Shown here: piece after piece, positions 12,076-25,139 of the stretch | How the letters are laid out: each line of letters opens with the position of its first letter | Numbering within the stretch: position 1 is the first letter of the stretch | NCBI GenBank assembly: GCA_028023455.1 | Contig: JAQFVV010000971.1 | Coordinates: forward strand, 1-64,000 | Reading direction: 5' to 3' | Length of the DNA: 64,000 nt | DNA from: Epiperipatus broadwayi | Lineage: Eukaryota > Onychophora > Udeonychophora > Euonychophora > Peripatidae | Position numbers and translations under genes: made by a program | The notes under the pieces: generated by a model | Told to the model about the DNA's origin: nothing | Database searches by the model: none | Seen by the model: the letters and a program-made list of their open reading frames with translations, nothing else

Positions 12076-12498
12076 GATCATACATCAGTAAAAAAATTAA
12101 ATACATCAGTGACTTATTAAGTCTGTAGTTCAAAGTTATCATTCTCAAACAGAACCATTCTAACTAAAATTAGTTGATTTTGTCTTCAAGCACTAATTGA
12201 TGAAACACTTATGTTTTGAATTGTAATTATTAGAGTTAATATTTTTTTAGATTGTATTTAAAATATTAAGGCTATTTGGTAAAAAATCCCTTTAAACACT
12301 AGTGAGCATTTTAAGACTAAAAGACAGATAGATGTAGTTCCTGCATTACTTTTGGTTCGTTTAAATAAAATATTTCACTATCCAACTTATATACCATCTT
12401 GATGATTCCTTCTTAGCCTTTATTGCTGTTTCAACCATCATTATTATAAAAGTCAAACACAAAGTAGAAACTAACATCACTTTTTAACACTAGTTTTT

Positions 12499-12597
12499 TC
12501 TCATGTGTCATAACATTGGCCAGGAAGCGAACCTGATAACCCAGGACAATTGCTTGTAAGGCTGATGTGCTGACCACTTGACCACGAACACTTGACT
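12499..12597 (-). repeat. SINE family 2 (tRNA-headed, short), with exact 10-bp target duplication
   Basis: On the minus strand a tRNA-like head (GTGGTCAAGTGGTCAGCAC as A-box region, then CAGGTTCGCTTCCTGGC as B-box region) is followed by a TATGACAC tail. ACTAGTTTTT occurs on both sides (12489-12498 and 12598-12607), as expected from LINE-mediated insertion. Related copies lie at 57192 and 59781. The missing acceptor end, the A-rich tail and the duplication mark it as a SINE, not a tRNA gene. Confidence 0.8.
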
Positions 12598-12607
12598 ACT
12601 AGTTTTT

Positions 12608-13147
12608 AGTTCAAATTAATCAAAATTTCCATCACCAACATGTAAAAGCAGTATAAAATGAATAAAGTTTCATCAACAAACAACTATTTTCAAATCTTCT
12701 CTATTAACTTATTTCTTGATCAAATTGATTATTATTTATTTAGTTATGAGTCTGTTTAATGAGAAGTCTTTTTAATATCATAATAACATCTTTAGAGATT
12801 CCAACCAGGAGTTAGATATATAATTGGCTCTAACGAGTACTTCAATTTCCGTCAGATTTGACAGTCATTAATTATTAGCTTCATAATGTGTGTTTATCCA
12901 GATATACATAGGTTAGTGATGGTTATTTTGTGTTGAATCTGTTGATGAGGATTAAGTAGAATCTAAAACATCAAATTCATCTGATTTTACTGTTTCTCAG
13001 ATCTGGCAAGGAAAATTGTTCCCAATTCAGATAAAAAAATCAATTTTTTAATACTACAATTCTTCATTTGTAGATTATTAATGGAATATCGAGAAAAGGA
13101 ATCTCAATTTGTAGTAACACTAATATATTGGAATTTATTCACATGTC
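12608..13147. other. AT-rich DNA, nothing recognised
   Basis: No ORF above 60 codons and no repeat that I can match elsewhere in the window. Confidence 0.4.
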
Positions 13148-13340
13148 TGATCTATCACACGATCACCATTTCATATGCTTACACATGCTGTTAATAAAAG
13201 TACCAAACCCTCCATGTAGTAATGCCACCACACACATACATACTGTAATGATTATGAAGGCTTGCACTAGGTGGCATTACTGTATGGAGAGTTTGATATT
13301 CTTATTAAGTCTGATCTATTTATCAGCTTTTATATATTTT
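13148..13340. repeat. hairpin (TIR) element, short copy
   Basis: The left half has CAAACCCTCCATGTAGTAAT. The right half carries its near reverse complement, ATTACTGTATGGAGAGTTTG. This is the core of the hairpin family found at 36.8, 42.6, 49.8, 60.8 and 63.7 kb. The outer ends are eroded. Confidence 0.65.
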
Positions 13341-13356
13341 TTGTGAAGTAGCCCTG

Positions 13357-13466
13357 CTGATGGAATACATGAAGCAACAGGAAACCAGGTGATGGAATAT
13401 ATGAAGCAACAGGTGATGGAATACATGAAGCAACAGGTGATGGAATACATGAAGCAACAGGAAACC
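13357..13466 (+). repeat. 24-bp minisatellite, about 4 copies
   Basis: The unit is TGATGGAATA followed by CATGAAGCAACAGG. Two units carry an AAACCA insertion between them. The array directly follows the hairpin copy. Confidence 0.85.
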
Positions 13467-14170
13467 ACTGAATGGGAATAAATCAGAGTGTGCTAGTAAT
13501 ATTTCTCATGAACATATTTAATTGAGTGTCCAGAAGATTAAAGGTGCAACTTTTCCCCCAAAATTGATAAATGTTATATATAAATCAAATGTTTGTTTCT
13601 GTTATTTATTTCTTCTTGTATTTACCAAAAAATGGAAAACCAGATTTTAATGTCATATGAAAAATTTGTTCTCTAATGATTGGTGAGAGATTCTTGCCAA
13701 TGAATGCAATTTCCTTTAATAATGGTAGATTTATATTCATCATCTAATTAACATATCCCTTAAAAGCTCATCTTTTTCTGATCACTCAGCAATAATTGTT
13801 AGACCTGATCTGAACTTTGAGCAATAGTAAACCCAAATAAAACAGAGTACTCCTTCAATCCCACATTCCCTGAAAGCCTTTTTTCTGAAATTTATATTTA
13901 TCTACACAAAACTAAAAACATTGTAATGGACCCTATCCAAACCTAGTTTACTTATATAAATATAATATCCTATACAATAAACTGGATCAACCCCATCACC
14001 TACAGGTAAGACTATTGAATGAAATCCACAATAAAAAATATCTCAATTCCTTCAACAGATGATTGACTCAAATTATCAGTTTTTAAAAACTGTCTTCAAA
14101 TCCACATGTGAACCCCTTGAAAATTCCCAACAATTAATAAAAAAAGGATACTCTTAAGCCAGTCTCACAT
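13467..14170. other. AT-rich DNA, nothing recognised
   Basis: No coding pattern. The last part may be the decayed upstream section of the LINE remnant that follows. Confidence 0.35.
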
Positions 14171-15640
14171 ATAGTTTAGGCAATATGTTAGATGGGCATT
14201 GGGGTATCCACATCTAATTCAAGTCCTAGAAGTCCTCAAGGTGAAAAACGAAATAATTTATGGTGAGTGCATGCTAGAATCAATCTATAATTTTAGAGAC
14301 AAACTTCAAATGGAGAAGCCTTTTGATCACCATTCCTGTTTTCTTAGTATATCTGAGGAAGGGACTGTTTTTTCACTAAAAGAATTCACATAAAAACTAA
14401 ATGAAATACAAGACATATGTCATCTTGGAATACATATAATACCAAGATTTATATTTGTTCATCTAAATCACTTAACCTCCCAATATTTCTCAAAATTAGC
14501 AATCTTCTTAACAAAAAAGTATATAGAATACAAGACTTTTATCCAATACTCCTGGTTCTATTTTTAGAAACACAAGAAATAGTGACTGAATTAACAAATC
14601 ATAGACCAATATCCATGTATCCATTGGAAATAAAGTTGCTAAAATCAATCATCAAGGGTAAAATAAAGCTATACCCTTTGCCACAAATTTCAAACATGCA
14701 ATTTGCAAAAAAAAAAAAAAGGCTCCTCAACCAATCAAGCAAGTTTTATACTCAAAACAACTATAGATTATATCAGATGCAATAAAAACAACTGATTATA
14801 ATTAAATTAGATATTAAATCTGCATTTGACAAAACCCCAACAATGATACTAATCAGTCTACTTGCCAACACAACCATTCTCTACATTGATATACATCCTG
14901 ACAAATTTTTTACTAAATAAGGAAATATATATGTAACCCTAAATGGAAAAACCTCACCTTCAATTATTGCTCATAGCTCAATCCCTCAATGATCCCCTCT
15001 AAATGCATTCCTATTCACCACATATGAAGAATTATCAGGAATATATCTGCCCAGCCTTAATATAAAAAATTCACTTATAGTCTTTCTGGATATCTTAATA
15101 TTTTCATAATCCAAAAAACCAAATACCACAACTTCTTCAGATGCTCTCAAAATATACCAATAAATATAAACATGTCTTTAATATGTAAAAATCACATGCA
15201 TGGCAGGTATATACTGGAAACAATCTTAACATTTTAAAGGAATGCCTAATTTTCCTGGATTTTTCTTTCATCTAAGCAACACCGCAATGTGGATTATAAT
15301 ACAAGAAAAGCTTTAAAAATAGGAAACATTATTACCATCACTTGAGAAATCATACCTTTTACTTTATGTAAAAACATCCCTCTTTAACATAATAGCAGTG
15401 ACAAAAATTGCATATTACACTCCAATAATACTCTTTACCAAAGTCCTTACTAATCATATTTACTCACTATGCAGAAAACTTCTTTGGGGTAAACATACAA
15501 CAGCCATTTCAATTTAACATTTACAAAATTTACTTGTTCCCAATGGACTAGGATTACACAATGTTTATAGGTTCTGATTACAGAAAACATGCTAGAGAGA
15601 ACATCTGTAACATTATCCCTACTGATTGACCACTCCCAAA
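14171..15640 (+). pseudogene. LINE reverse transcriptase remnant
   Basis: Broken frames carry ordered RT landmarks: NHRPISMYPLEIKLLKSII (about 14600-14660, the RPI motif), IKLDIKSAFDK (about 14800-14830, motif A), SIPQ followed by a stop and SPLNAFLF (about 14980-15010, motif B), and VFLDILIFS (about 15080, where the YxDD box is lost). A C-terminal stretch near 15470-15490 (LCRKLLWGK) resembles the same region at 43300. The original product copied LINE RNA at nicked target DNA. Many stops and frameshifts show an old, dead copy related to those at 16-18, 25-26, 43 and 62 kb. Confidence 0.7.
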
Positions 15641-16166
15641 CTCAAAATATTGAAAACAACTTTAAAAACTTTTATTATTCATTCAAAATCTCCATTTTTT
15701 TTGTTTGTTTGTTCACATTTTTCTTTGGATAGCATATAATTCAAGTCATGTACTTAGATATAGCATAGTTCAGATTCCATTGTATAGAATAATTTAAAAA
15801 GGGGTAATGATATATGCTTTAACATATGGAAATGAAACAATTTGTATTGAACAAAGCATTCACATCATTTAGGTAGAATTAAAAAAATTGAGTAGATAAA
15901 CTTTGGGTTGTGATTTGTAGACAACAATGTGGGAAATTGAAAGCATATTAAAAATTTGTAAGTTTATAATGTGTGAATAAAAATAATTAAATTATCAAAT
16001 GACTTAATTGCATGGGAATTCATAATAGTTCAAATGCCTCTGGAAGTAACATAACAGGGTCCAGTCATTTCAGGCACTATAAGTATTCAAATCACTTAAT
16101 TGCTTGGGAATTATAAAAAGTTCAAGCAGTGGAAATAATAGGACTAGACACTGACATTATGGATAT
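15641..16166. other. AT-rich spacer with a diverged direct repeat
   Basis: CTTAATTGCATGGGAATT (about 16002) and CTTAATTGCTTGGGAATT (about 16094) head two similar stretches of about 90 bp ending near 16155. No gene is seen. Confidence 0.5.
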
Positions 16167-16180
16167 GACCCATGCAACTT

Positions 16181-17225
16181 TTTTTCTCAGTGATGAAAGT
16201 TTATTCATAAAAAAAACAGACACAAATACAGGTAGAAAAAGGTTTACAAGGGAGTGATTATATGATAAATTGAAATTTCAGAAGCAACATGGTAAGAGGG
16301 GAAGGATACACGTGAAAAGGGAATGGGAAATGGAAAGGGGAAACAATGTGTAGTCCAGGCCAGTCCAAGATGCATGTCTTCATTGAGCAAGCCCCGCATG
16401 GGTCACAAACATTTGAATGATTGAGTCCTATGACAGAGGCTGAGAGGATGGGAGTTGGAGGATTGCCCAAGTGTCTGTGAGGAGTGGAGGTGGGGCTACT
16501 TTGGTATCTGGTTTTGAGAGAGCGAATTAGGTCCAATAGCTTTTGATTCACTGAATGTACTCTCTGGTCAAACATAATGGCACATCTGAGCAACCAGAGT
16601 GCATAGATGAGGAAAACTGACAATCTAATAGTTGCAAAGACCCCTGTTTCTATGGATTCATGGAGGTTGAAGATGGTATTCCTGTGCAAGGAAAGACAGG
16701 AGTTGATGACATTTCTCACTCCAAGCAGAAAGGGACATTTAGGTAGGAAGTGCTGGAGGGTTTCATTGTCAGTTTTACAGAGCTGGCATATGGGAGATAT
16801 CTTCATGAAACCCCTATGGTTGCCCAAAAATTGATTTGTGAGAAGGGAGTGAGGAGGAAATCGAGAAATTTTGCCTCAAGGGACCACCTTTTGAATTTGT
16901 GGATTAATTGAGCATTGGTAAGTTTGAGGAATGTAGGGGACACAATGGAGAAGTCCGTGGTCTGACTGAAAACCTCCCAATACTTTATTTTGCCACTGAT
17001 GGATGGTATAACAAAGCCAGCCTTTTGAAGAATGTTGGCAATGAGTGAGGTCCATGACCTGGGCCTGCCACTGAGAGGAGGAGTGTCAGTGGGTGTGATA
17101 GTGATATGCACAAGGTTGGCAGGAAAGTGACTTAGGAGTGTGAGGATAATGTTGTGAGATTTCTGGATCAGAAGAGTATTGATGGAGTGCAGGCCCAGCC
17201 CATAGAGGTTTTTAGGAAAACAAGT
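16181..17225 (-). mobile_element. 5'-truncated LINE insertion with 14-bp target duplication
   Basis: The minus strand encodes the C-terminus of a non-LTR polymerase in two overlapping frames (16258-16827 and 16803-17111). The zinc-binding motif is C-x2-C-x8-H-x4-C (residues 14-31 of the first frame), followed by IETGVFATIRLSVF. The same protein region is found at 25921-26235. The 3' end is ATGAATAAACTTTCATCACTGA plus a short A-run, matching the 3' end near 26500-26530. GACCCATGCAACTT (16167-16180) and GATCCATGCAACTT (17226-17239) flank it with one mismatch. One frameshift separates the two frames. The copy is young enough to keep its boundaries but is non-functional because the 5' part is missing. 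Confidence 0.88.
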
Positions 17226-17239
17226 GATCCATGCAACTT

Positions 17240-17884
17240 AAGCACTAAAAGCTGCTATTCTATCATTGCACTAGACCACACAGAACATAATGTATGAATG
17301 ACAATAGATTAGTAAAAATAGCATTTAATTTGCATAGATTGAAAAGTCTACCAACAATAGAAATAGAAAGGTGTTACAATATGTAAAGTTTAATAGATAA
17401 AGATTTTTACTTATTTATAAATATATAGAGAATTATGATGAATAGATAGTTTAGTTGGTATGATTTTTAGTAGATGACATTTTTTGACATTAGGGGAGCC
17501 ACCAAAACACTGCTGACATGACCAAGTGATAAACAACCTTCAACTTTTCATCCACAGTACCCAATAAACTTCCCAATATTTGACCAATCCAAATAAAAAG
17601 TTCAAATTTCTTCAAAAATTTAATAAAGCAACAGAATTTGTTTTACTATAATTACCAAATATTGAAATCAAAACAACTAGAATATCAAAAATATCTATAA
17701 ATCTGTTTGGTATTTTGTCTAATGCAAGTAAATAATTTCAAATTTCATATGAAATTAAAAAAAAACAACAACTAAGAATTCAAAAAAAAAACAACTAAGA
17801 ATTCATTTTACAATTAACAAATAAAACTAGATGAATTAAATTGCATACCATTTTGGACTTGAGCTCTGATGAATTCTGTGACAT
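17240..17884. other. AT-rich DNA, nothing recognised
   Basis: A short direct repeat, ACAACTAAGAATTCA within A-runs, lies near 17765-17805. No gene is seen. Confidence 0.4.
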
Positions 17885-18980
17885 TAATCAAATCACCCTA
17901 CTCGAGCAACAAAGACCCTGACAGAATACAAAATGAGCCCAGAAATTCTTGGATAGTCACCATTGCTGGACCAGAAGCTATCTAAGGTAGGCTCTAGGTT
18001 CAAAAAGAAAGCAGGTCACCCCCTCCTCCATATATGTCAATGGCAAATTTCATACAGAAGAAATGTTAATCATCATAAGAAATCATTTCAAGACAAAGCT
18101 TCAAAAACCAGAGATCCACTACAATAGAAGCACTCCTATCAGTGCCAATGCTCCTCATCATGGAATTATGGTATCACCATTTTAAATAAATTAAAATCAA
18201 TCCCTGATAGAACCCATCCTGGACCATATGCAATACCCAAGTTCCTTCTAATGCATCTAAGTCATTACACCATCCCCATCATTTCTTAACATGCTGAATG
18301 AACTGGCTGGAAGTTGCAAGGTCATTGAGGGACTATATCTGGTTTCATTAGTCCTATTTCTAAAGAAGGATCGATCACCATCGGAGCTTACAAGTCTTAG
18401 GCCTATTTTGATGATGCCTCTCCTTATCAAAGTAATAGAGTCTATGATTAAAAATTTGATCCAAGATTCTAATTACTCCCAGTTTATCTCCCTCACAGTT
18501 TGCATGTCGTGGTCAGTCTACAATTGATGCATCCTCTATTTTCAAAATAATGGTTGAACATGTGAGGCATCAGAAAAATTCCAGGCTCATAGCTCTCCAA
18601 CTGGAGATTCAGGTTGCCTTTGACTCAGTAAGGGTCAATCTACTCATCAGCATACTAAAAACCCTTTCTATTCCTGAAACCCTCTTATCCATCATGGAGA
18701 ACCCTTTCTATTCCTGAAATCCTCTTATCCATCATAGAGAACCTCCTTTGCAACAGGGAGATAGTTGTTATGATGGATGGAAGAATTGCTCCAGGATTTC
18801 ATCCCAACATCTCTATACCCCTGGGATATATGCTGAGTACATTATTATTTACTGCATTCATCAACCCACTGGTTCTAAAAATTGAAAGAGATCTCCCTGG
18901 GGTGTACATTCCCAGGCTTGGGAGGGAAAAATGCCTAGCATATGTTGATGATGTGGTCATCTTCCTCCCATCTACAGATT
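17885..18980 (+). pseudogene. LINE reverse transcriptase, 5' section (split copy)
   Basis: Successive frames give LTSLRPILMMPLLIKVIES (18291-18527), then the fingers-palm region with IALQLEIQVAFDSV (motif A, its first Asp replaced by Glu), then 18770-18982 with IPLGYMLSTLLFTAFINP (motif B) and catalytic YVDD at residues 58-61. The frame stops at 18982, but the missing continuation (LLLQLEDILHWYSEQYQM) is found in phase from 25144, so the gene was cut by an insertion. A 40-bp tandem duplication at 18661-18740 adds a frameshift. It is the same family as 16181-17225. As an enzyme it performed target-primed reverse transcription; this copy is dead. Confidence 0.85.
18661..18740. repeat. 40-bp tandem duplication inside the RT pseudogene
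   Basis: ACCCTTTCTATTCCTGAAA begins at 18661 and again at 18701. The units are nearly identical and shift the reading frame by one base. Confidence 0.9.
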
Positions 18981-18992
18981 GACTACCAATGC

Positions 18993-21989
18993 TGTGTAAC
19001 AGTCAAGTTTGTACATTCGCGTAACAGAATTCAGAATCCAAGCAAAAGAGACCGAAGCTGACCAGACTAGGACTGTGACATCCCAAGTCTGACCACACTT
19101 CAACTCATGAGCCAGGATTCCAAGACTCAAGACCCTACGAATGACCACCTTGAAATTACATGTAGTATACCTCTTTCCACATGGCCGACATAGGTCACGG
19201 AGAAGCAATAAGACTCTGATAATTAAAAGAGAGGTTCTTAATCGACTAAAATATATCACTAATCTAATTTAACTTAATGCATAGTTTTCACATATATAGG
19301 CTATAAATAATAATTGGAATTGGATTGAATTAGATCAATAACGAGACAGAGAACGAAATACATTAAACTAATTATATATTTATTTACAATTGGCATGAAC
19401 TTGATCAGTTTTATACATTTCAGCATCAAATGTACACAAACATTTGGTAATTCAGAATCACTTTACATAAGTAATCATTAAATTTCATAGAGGGGTTTAA
19501 CATATGCCCATCTTATGAATTGTTTACAATTGATACATAATTAATCACTACGTTTTGTCTATAAATCTCGATAAGCCAAATCCTATTACATTGGTGGCTG
19601 TTATATAAATAATTATATTGAACTTTGATCATGAATTCATTTACTAAAATATACAATATAATTTAATAACGAGCGCATAAACCAGCTCAAGTAATGATCG
19701 ATCGAACATGACTTTCGAGAGAAAATTTTCAGAATGTTGAAAACGTTATGTTAAGGTGGGAGAGTTGGCTGAAATAAGATTTTACCAATGCACTATGGCA
19801 CAGATAAACAATAATAGGAAAAGTCGCTCTGCGGATGGATGAAATAACTTCAGTGTTCTTGCGACAAACGCCGGTACCCTGTAACCGATCGCAATGGTGT
19901 GTAAAAAGGAACATTGTGTTCAAGAATGGTGGGGGACTTACGTGCTAACCTGGCCTTGGCTCAGGCTTCGCTACTGCTCTACCCTATAAGAGAAGATGTG
20001 CTGGCAATGCCATGGCTCCATCTTGACATACGTATATTACGTATAGCAGCAAAATGAGAATAATTTTATAAATAATATATCACATCCGTCAAGCAAAGAA
20101 TAGTATATTTCATACTATGAAATACGAGTTAATAGCATATTAGCTCTATCAAATTGGGACCAACTTTTGTGTAGCCTGATAACAAATGTCTATGCTACTA
20201 AAGGGAATATTATTACATCTGTACTTTGACATGTTCGATCTATTAAGTTACTTATAGATAATAAATATTTAAGGAGGAAAAGTATATTTCTATGGACTTA
20301 AGAATTTAAATGTCAAATATACTTATAAATATGATCAAGGCTAAATATAATTCTAAATAAAACTATAAGGTTAAGTTTTTAACTGGTTGATCAAAAGAGC
20401 CACATTTCGCATATTAAATCATTTAAATAATAAAAAAATATAGGATTTCGAAACAGCGCAGAAAGTTGACGCTATAAACAAATTACATGAAGATTTTCAA
20501 ATATCTTCTTAAAATATACATGAAATTAGTTTCCACTGTTTTGAAATATTGGCATATGAAATATAAAAGCATTTAATTAAAATAAGCAAAGAAATAGACA
20601 CAACCGCAGTGATATAACTTTAAGTTAGACACTTATAATGTACTTTAAATGAAAGGAAAATATAAATTAGTCAGATTATTTAAACTTTAACAACATGAAA
20701 TTTTGATAGCAATTGACATATTTAAAATATTAATTAATGGATTTAAGTTTTGGGTACATATTAGTTTTATAATTATTTCAAAAAGAGAGTTAGCTAACTT
20801 ATATAAATATATTTACATAAAGAATTACACAGAGCTCTGCGGTTTGAAAAATAAAATGGTACCGGTATTATTTATCTGGACTGCAAGTTCTTGCTGTAGG
20901 TTTGGTGAGTTTTACTGGGTGGCTGGTGGCATCATCTTTCCCATTCTGTTAGGCTTATCTCTGTTAGTGGCATGATGGTGGTTTAGGCATTTCGACGAGA
21001 GAAACCCCGTTCTTCCGCAGAATAACAGCAACAAGATGCCCACTTTTAGCCGGACATGTTAAACATTAACAATTGTGAAGACTGGCTGCAATTCTCACGA
21101 ACAATATGGCTCTCTTTCCCTTGTTAAAAATACAGAGTATTTATATGTTTTCCTTATCGGAGTCTATCGCCTCAAGACTCACTAAACTCAGGAATTTAAT
21201 TAAATAATTTTCAATTTATAATCCAGATCTTAGATAACTTATGTTAGAAACATTCCATAAGCTATTATTATAATTAAGATTTTTCGTTGCAAACAATTGT
21301 CCAATTTAGATTTTAAAATAACTTAATCTTATCTAAGGAGATTTTAATTAGTAAATTTTGAACTAGTTTTACTTTTTACGAATTCCAGGTGTGGTCATTA
21401 ATGACATTTGTTTACAACCAGAAATCTTTTTAATTACTTGACCAGCTTTTATTTTTAATCTTACATATAATAGAAACTCTTTTTATTTAAAAACAACCTT
21501 TTAACATTTTTTTAAAACGCAAACCTTTTTAACATATTTATTTAAAATAATTTACAAACATATTTTGATATAGCTTTTAAATATATTTTCGAGAAACTTT
21601 TCCCTGAAATATATTTAAAACAAGAAATCTTTTAACAATTTTTAAAGATATTCAATATTATTTTTAGATAATGGCTTTTACATATTTTAAATCATGTCTT
21701 TCTTCTATATAGCACAGATTATATATCCACATACGAAATTACAATATTAAACAACAAAATTAATAATTTACATTTAACTTAAATAATATAATGAACATTT
21801 TTAGAAATATTAAATAAATTTAGTACGCTATAATTTTACTAATCCTATCTAATTATTGCGTTGGTTCGCACGTAAATATATAATACTGTTTATACAGACA
21901 TGAGCGAATTTTAAATTTATTAACATTTAAATAGGTTCGAACTTAGCACAGATGAGTGGGTCATTAGGTTTGATGGTGAAACGATAGGG
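18993..21989 (-). repeat. old, solo-like LTR of the gag-element family
   Basis: Blocks shared with 5944-9025 appear in the same order: GGAGAAGCAATAAGACT near 19200, the GAGTTGGCT block (19759), GGGGGACTTACGTGCTAA (19931), AAGAGAAGATGTGCTGGCAA (about 19988), TTTCGAAACAGCGCA (20446), CACAGAGCTCTGCGG (20828) and the terminal GGTCATTAGGTTTGATGGTG (about 21959). Divergence is much greater than between the two LTRs of the gag element. The last 22 bp or so of the LTR are missing at the junction. Confidence 0.8.
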
Positions 21990-24300
21990 GCAAACATGTT
22001 TATCCATCTAACATGAGCTGGAACTCACAAAATGTACTTCAAACCCAGTCCATCCCAAGATTTAGGTCAGGGACCAACCTGGATTCGAACCCACTCCATA
22101 AGCTCCAGATCAAACACCTAATGAATAACATAATAGTGATGGCACATGAGAATTAATTTTAAATCCGGCCGACTAGGAGAGCGGAGAAGACAATGAGACA
22201 TCTCTTAACTATGACTATATTAAAATACATATAAGCAGGCTTTACTTTTGGAAGTGGAGAAAAGAAGGAATTCGAACTACTCAGATAAGTTAGACAATAA
22301 AATATATTTTAATATACTGACAAATTATTATTATACATTTATAAATTAACTACATTAGTATGTGCGTGAATGAGCAAGCGATAGATAATTACATAGTGTC
22401 ATTCATGCTATTATTTCTCATATGCTCTTTATTAGCTAAATAATATATTACAAATAAACACACATCTTTGGTGGGTCCAATATTAAAATGCCAATCGAAT
22501 ATTAGAAAGAATTATGATAATACTGCCATTAACTCTTTGATTGACGGTTCAGAAACGTGGTGACTAACATATGATTGAGGGGAGCATTCTGAAATTCATT
22601 ATACATATGATATAAATTATTTTCACGCCATTGAGGTCGTGAAAATAAACAAAAGACAGTTGAAAAATTATATTTGAAACTATGACAAAAATATTTATTG
22701 AAAAATTATTTAAACAATAGTAAGACGAACGCTTTATTTTCCCCAAGGCATATAGATACTCTTAAATAGATATATATATATATCATGACGGTGAGATTGT
22801 ATATGATTGAAATAAACTTAATTAATAAATAGAAGTAATTGGCATTTATATATATATCTTTTAAGCAAAGCTTAATTTTAATATTAGAGCATTAAAACTG
22901 GGTCATGAAGCAAAAGAAATAATAATAATAATACGAAGAAGTTTGCGGTGCTGACATAATAGCCTAAAATAATTAAGAGGAAAAAGGTCATGCTTCTGGA
23001 TGAAAAATGAAATCTCACACTCCCTTCTTGGGTAGTGCTTAGAGAAAAGTGGATAGGCATGGTGTGGCCCAGACTTTTGCTGGTATAACCGACACAAGAG
23101 GCCTTTTATCTACGAAGTGTATATGCATAGCGTGTGCCAAACTTATGGGATCACCGCCAGAGGCTTTTGATATGAAGAAAGAATATGCATAGCGTGTGCC
23201 AAACTTACGGGATCACTGCCAGAGGCATTTTTATACAAAGACTTGAGAAGAAATCTATGGGTTCGAACTCGTCGTAACCCCCAGATTAAGAAGCATGTAT
23301 ATATAGAACGAAGATAGGCTATATGACAGAAACGCAGTACGAATGAATGTCTCTAACGACATGAGATAAGTTTTACTGCCTTAAAAATAAATGCCCCTTG
23401 TTTGAATACTATAATACACCATGCAATTATAATATATATATATATATAGAGAATATTTCAATTTAATAAAATATATGTTAAGATTTTATATAGCAAAAGA
23501 AACATTAAGATTTAGATTTCAAATTAATAAAATAAACGTTAAGATTTGATTAAGTAAAAGAGACATTAAGATTCACCCCCTTCCCTTTCCCACTATTTAA
23601 AACAATTCAATTCCACCTTCGTGGATTTTACAATAACTGGAATACATAGCATATATTTTAAGAGTATATATATAAAAAATAACTAGCAGTTATATATATA
23701 TAAAAAACAATTAAGTCACCTATTTAGAATTTAATAAATAATTATAAAATCAATGTTTCAGAGCATTAATTAGCTTGAGTTCTGGATTTTCAGAGTTAAA
23801 CAAATCAATTTTTATATTAAAACGAACCTAAAATGTTGATTCATAAAACAATCTGGCGAACGTATTAATTTACAATGTACTACATATATTATATATATTT
23901 TTAAGGGGACGTTAATAACCTTTGTATGAAGGTTTAGAAGAAGAAAAAAATGACAGAAAATTCAATTCATCAATTCATCAGATTGTTTTAGATTGACATA
24001 TTAATAAACAAGCAGATATATAAATCAAATAATAAATATATATAAATAAATGACCGCACCAAAATTAAAAAGTTAAGAGCATATGAGATAGGATTAGATA
24101 TAAAGAAATTATTTGAGAGCAAAATTACATTCACAGATATATATATAAAAAAGGCAAAGTTAAAGAATACATGAGAAGAGATCTTGATAGATTATTTAGA
24201 CTAAATTGACTATTAGGTGGCGGCTTGGAAATTTACCTTGCAATTTTAAGAATCCATTTTAAAGTATGGCACATGCATGGCGAATTGAGGATCCAAATGA
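21990..24300 (-). repeat. second, divergent LTR-like unit fused to the old LTR
   Basis: Bases 21990-22200 closely match 5957-6165 (tRNA-like patch, GGATTCGAACCC on the plus strand). Only patches are alike after about 22330, for example near 23030-23065, where GTGCTTAGAGAAAAGTGGAT resembles the conserved block at 19980-20000. It is probably a different LTR subfamily. The right limit is uncertain; the insert continues to 25139 as AT-rich sequence with no gene. Confidence 0.45.
23121..23230. repeat. 62-bp tandem duplication
   Basis: TGCATAGCGTGTGCCAAACT followed by GGGATCAC and GCCAGAGGC occurs twice, starting at 23121 and 23183. It lies in the divergent LTR-like unit. Confidence 0.8.
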
Positions 24301-25139
24301 ATTCTTCTTAATGACAGCAAGTTTCTATTAGCATTATTAAAGTTCTCCATCGGGCCTTTACTTCACTTGAATGTAGCAGAATATTATGGCAGTGGAAAAC
24401 GACCCACAAGGGTCAGGAAATGATGGATTTACTACTACATCATTTTAAGTTTCCTCGCAATGTTAACAATCATTTCACTAGAGTAGCTAATCTCTTTCAA
24501 TAGTAGTTAATCTCTTTATGATTCAAAATTCAGTCATTTTATACTTTTTCTTTTATCAGTTGTTTGAAGCTACAACAGTAAGATAACGTCCAAAAATAAA
24601 TTCAAATCTATTTTCAGATTAAAAATAGATTTGACAACATGTTTTTAACACAAGTAAATCTTTAATCTACTTAATCCCATTTATTTTAAGTAAAACTTTA
24701 ATTAAAAAAAATACCTTCCCCAGATTAAAACAATAGTGCTTCCAACCCCTAATTATTTTTAGACAATTAATAACACTTGCATCTTCCATATTGGATTTTA
24801 TAAAAAATATATAGTTTAATAGAAAAACAAGCAATTTAAAAGAAAAAGCTAAAAATGACATATAATAAATATTTAAAAACATCAATATTTTGTTAGTAAG
24901 TTTTGCTCCTATATATATATTTGAGCCGCATCTATAATACTTTAATAAAAAGAACTAATAATTAATAAAAAGAATTAATAATAATTTTAAAACATGTTAT
25001 TGAAACATTAAATTTTATAATTTAGGTACATATCTCAAATGTTTACATGAAATATATATACAACAAAAAGGAGCGGGATGGGATATAGGGGTTTGAATAT
25101 GGGTTAGTAGGTAGAAACATGAAGCACAATCTTAAGCTA

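Larger units (their letters stand above)
18981..25139. mobile_element. 6.16-kb insertion of old LTR DNA within the LINE
   Basis: The RT sequence breaks after ...LPSTD (ending 18979) and resumes in phase at 25141-25144. AGATT is present at both junctions (18976-18980 and 25140-25144), consistent with a 5-bp target duplication. The insert contains an LTR homologous to that of the gag element (18993-21989), fused directly to a second unit that starts with the same tRNA-like patch. No gag or pol frame remains. Because the LINE section had to exist first, the order of events is clear. Confidence 0.7.

Noticed and set aside
22200-24300. Second LTR identical in family to 18993-21989, making a standard LTR element
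   Set aside because: Beyond the first 130-200 bp, only scattered short blocks match, so I call it a divergent unit and not a paired LTR.
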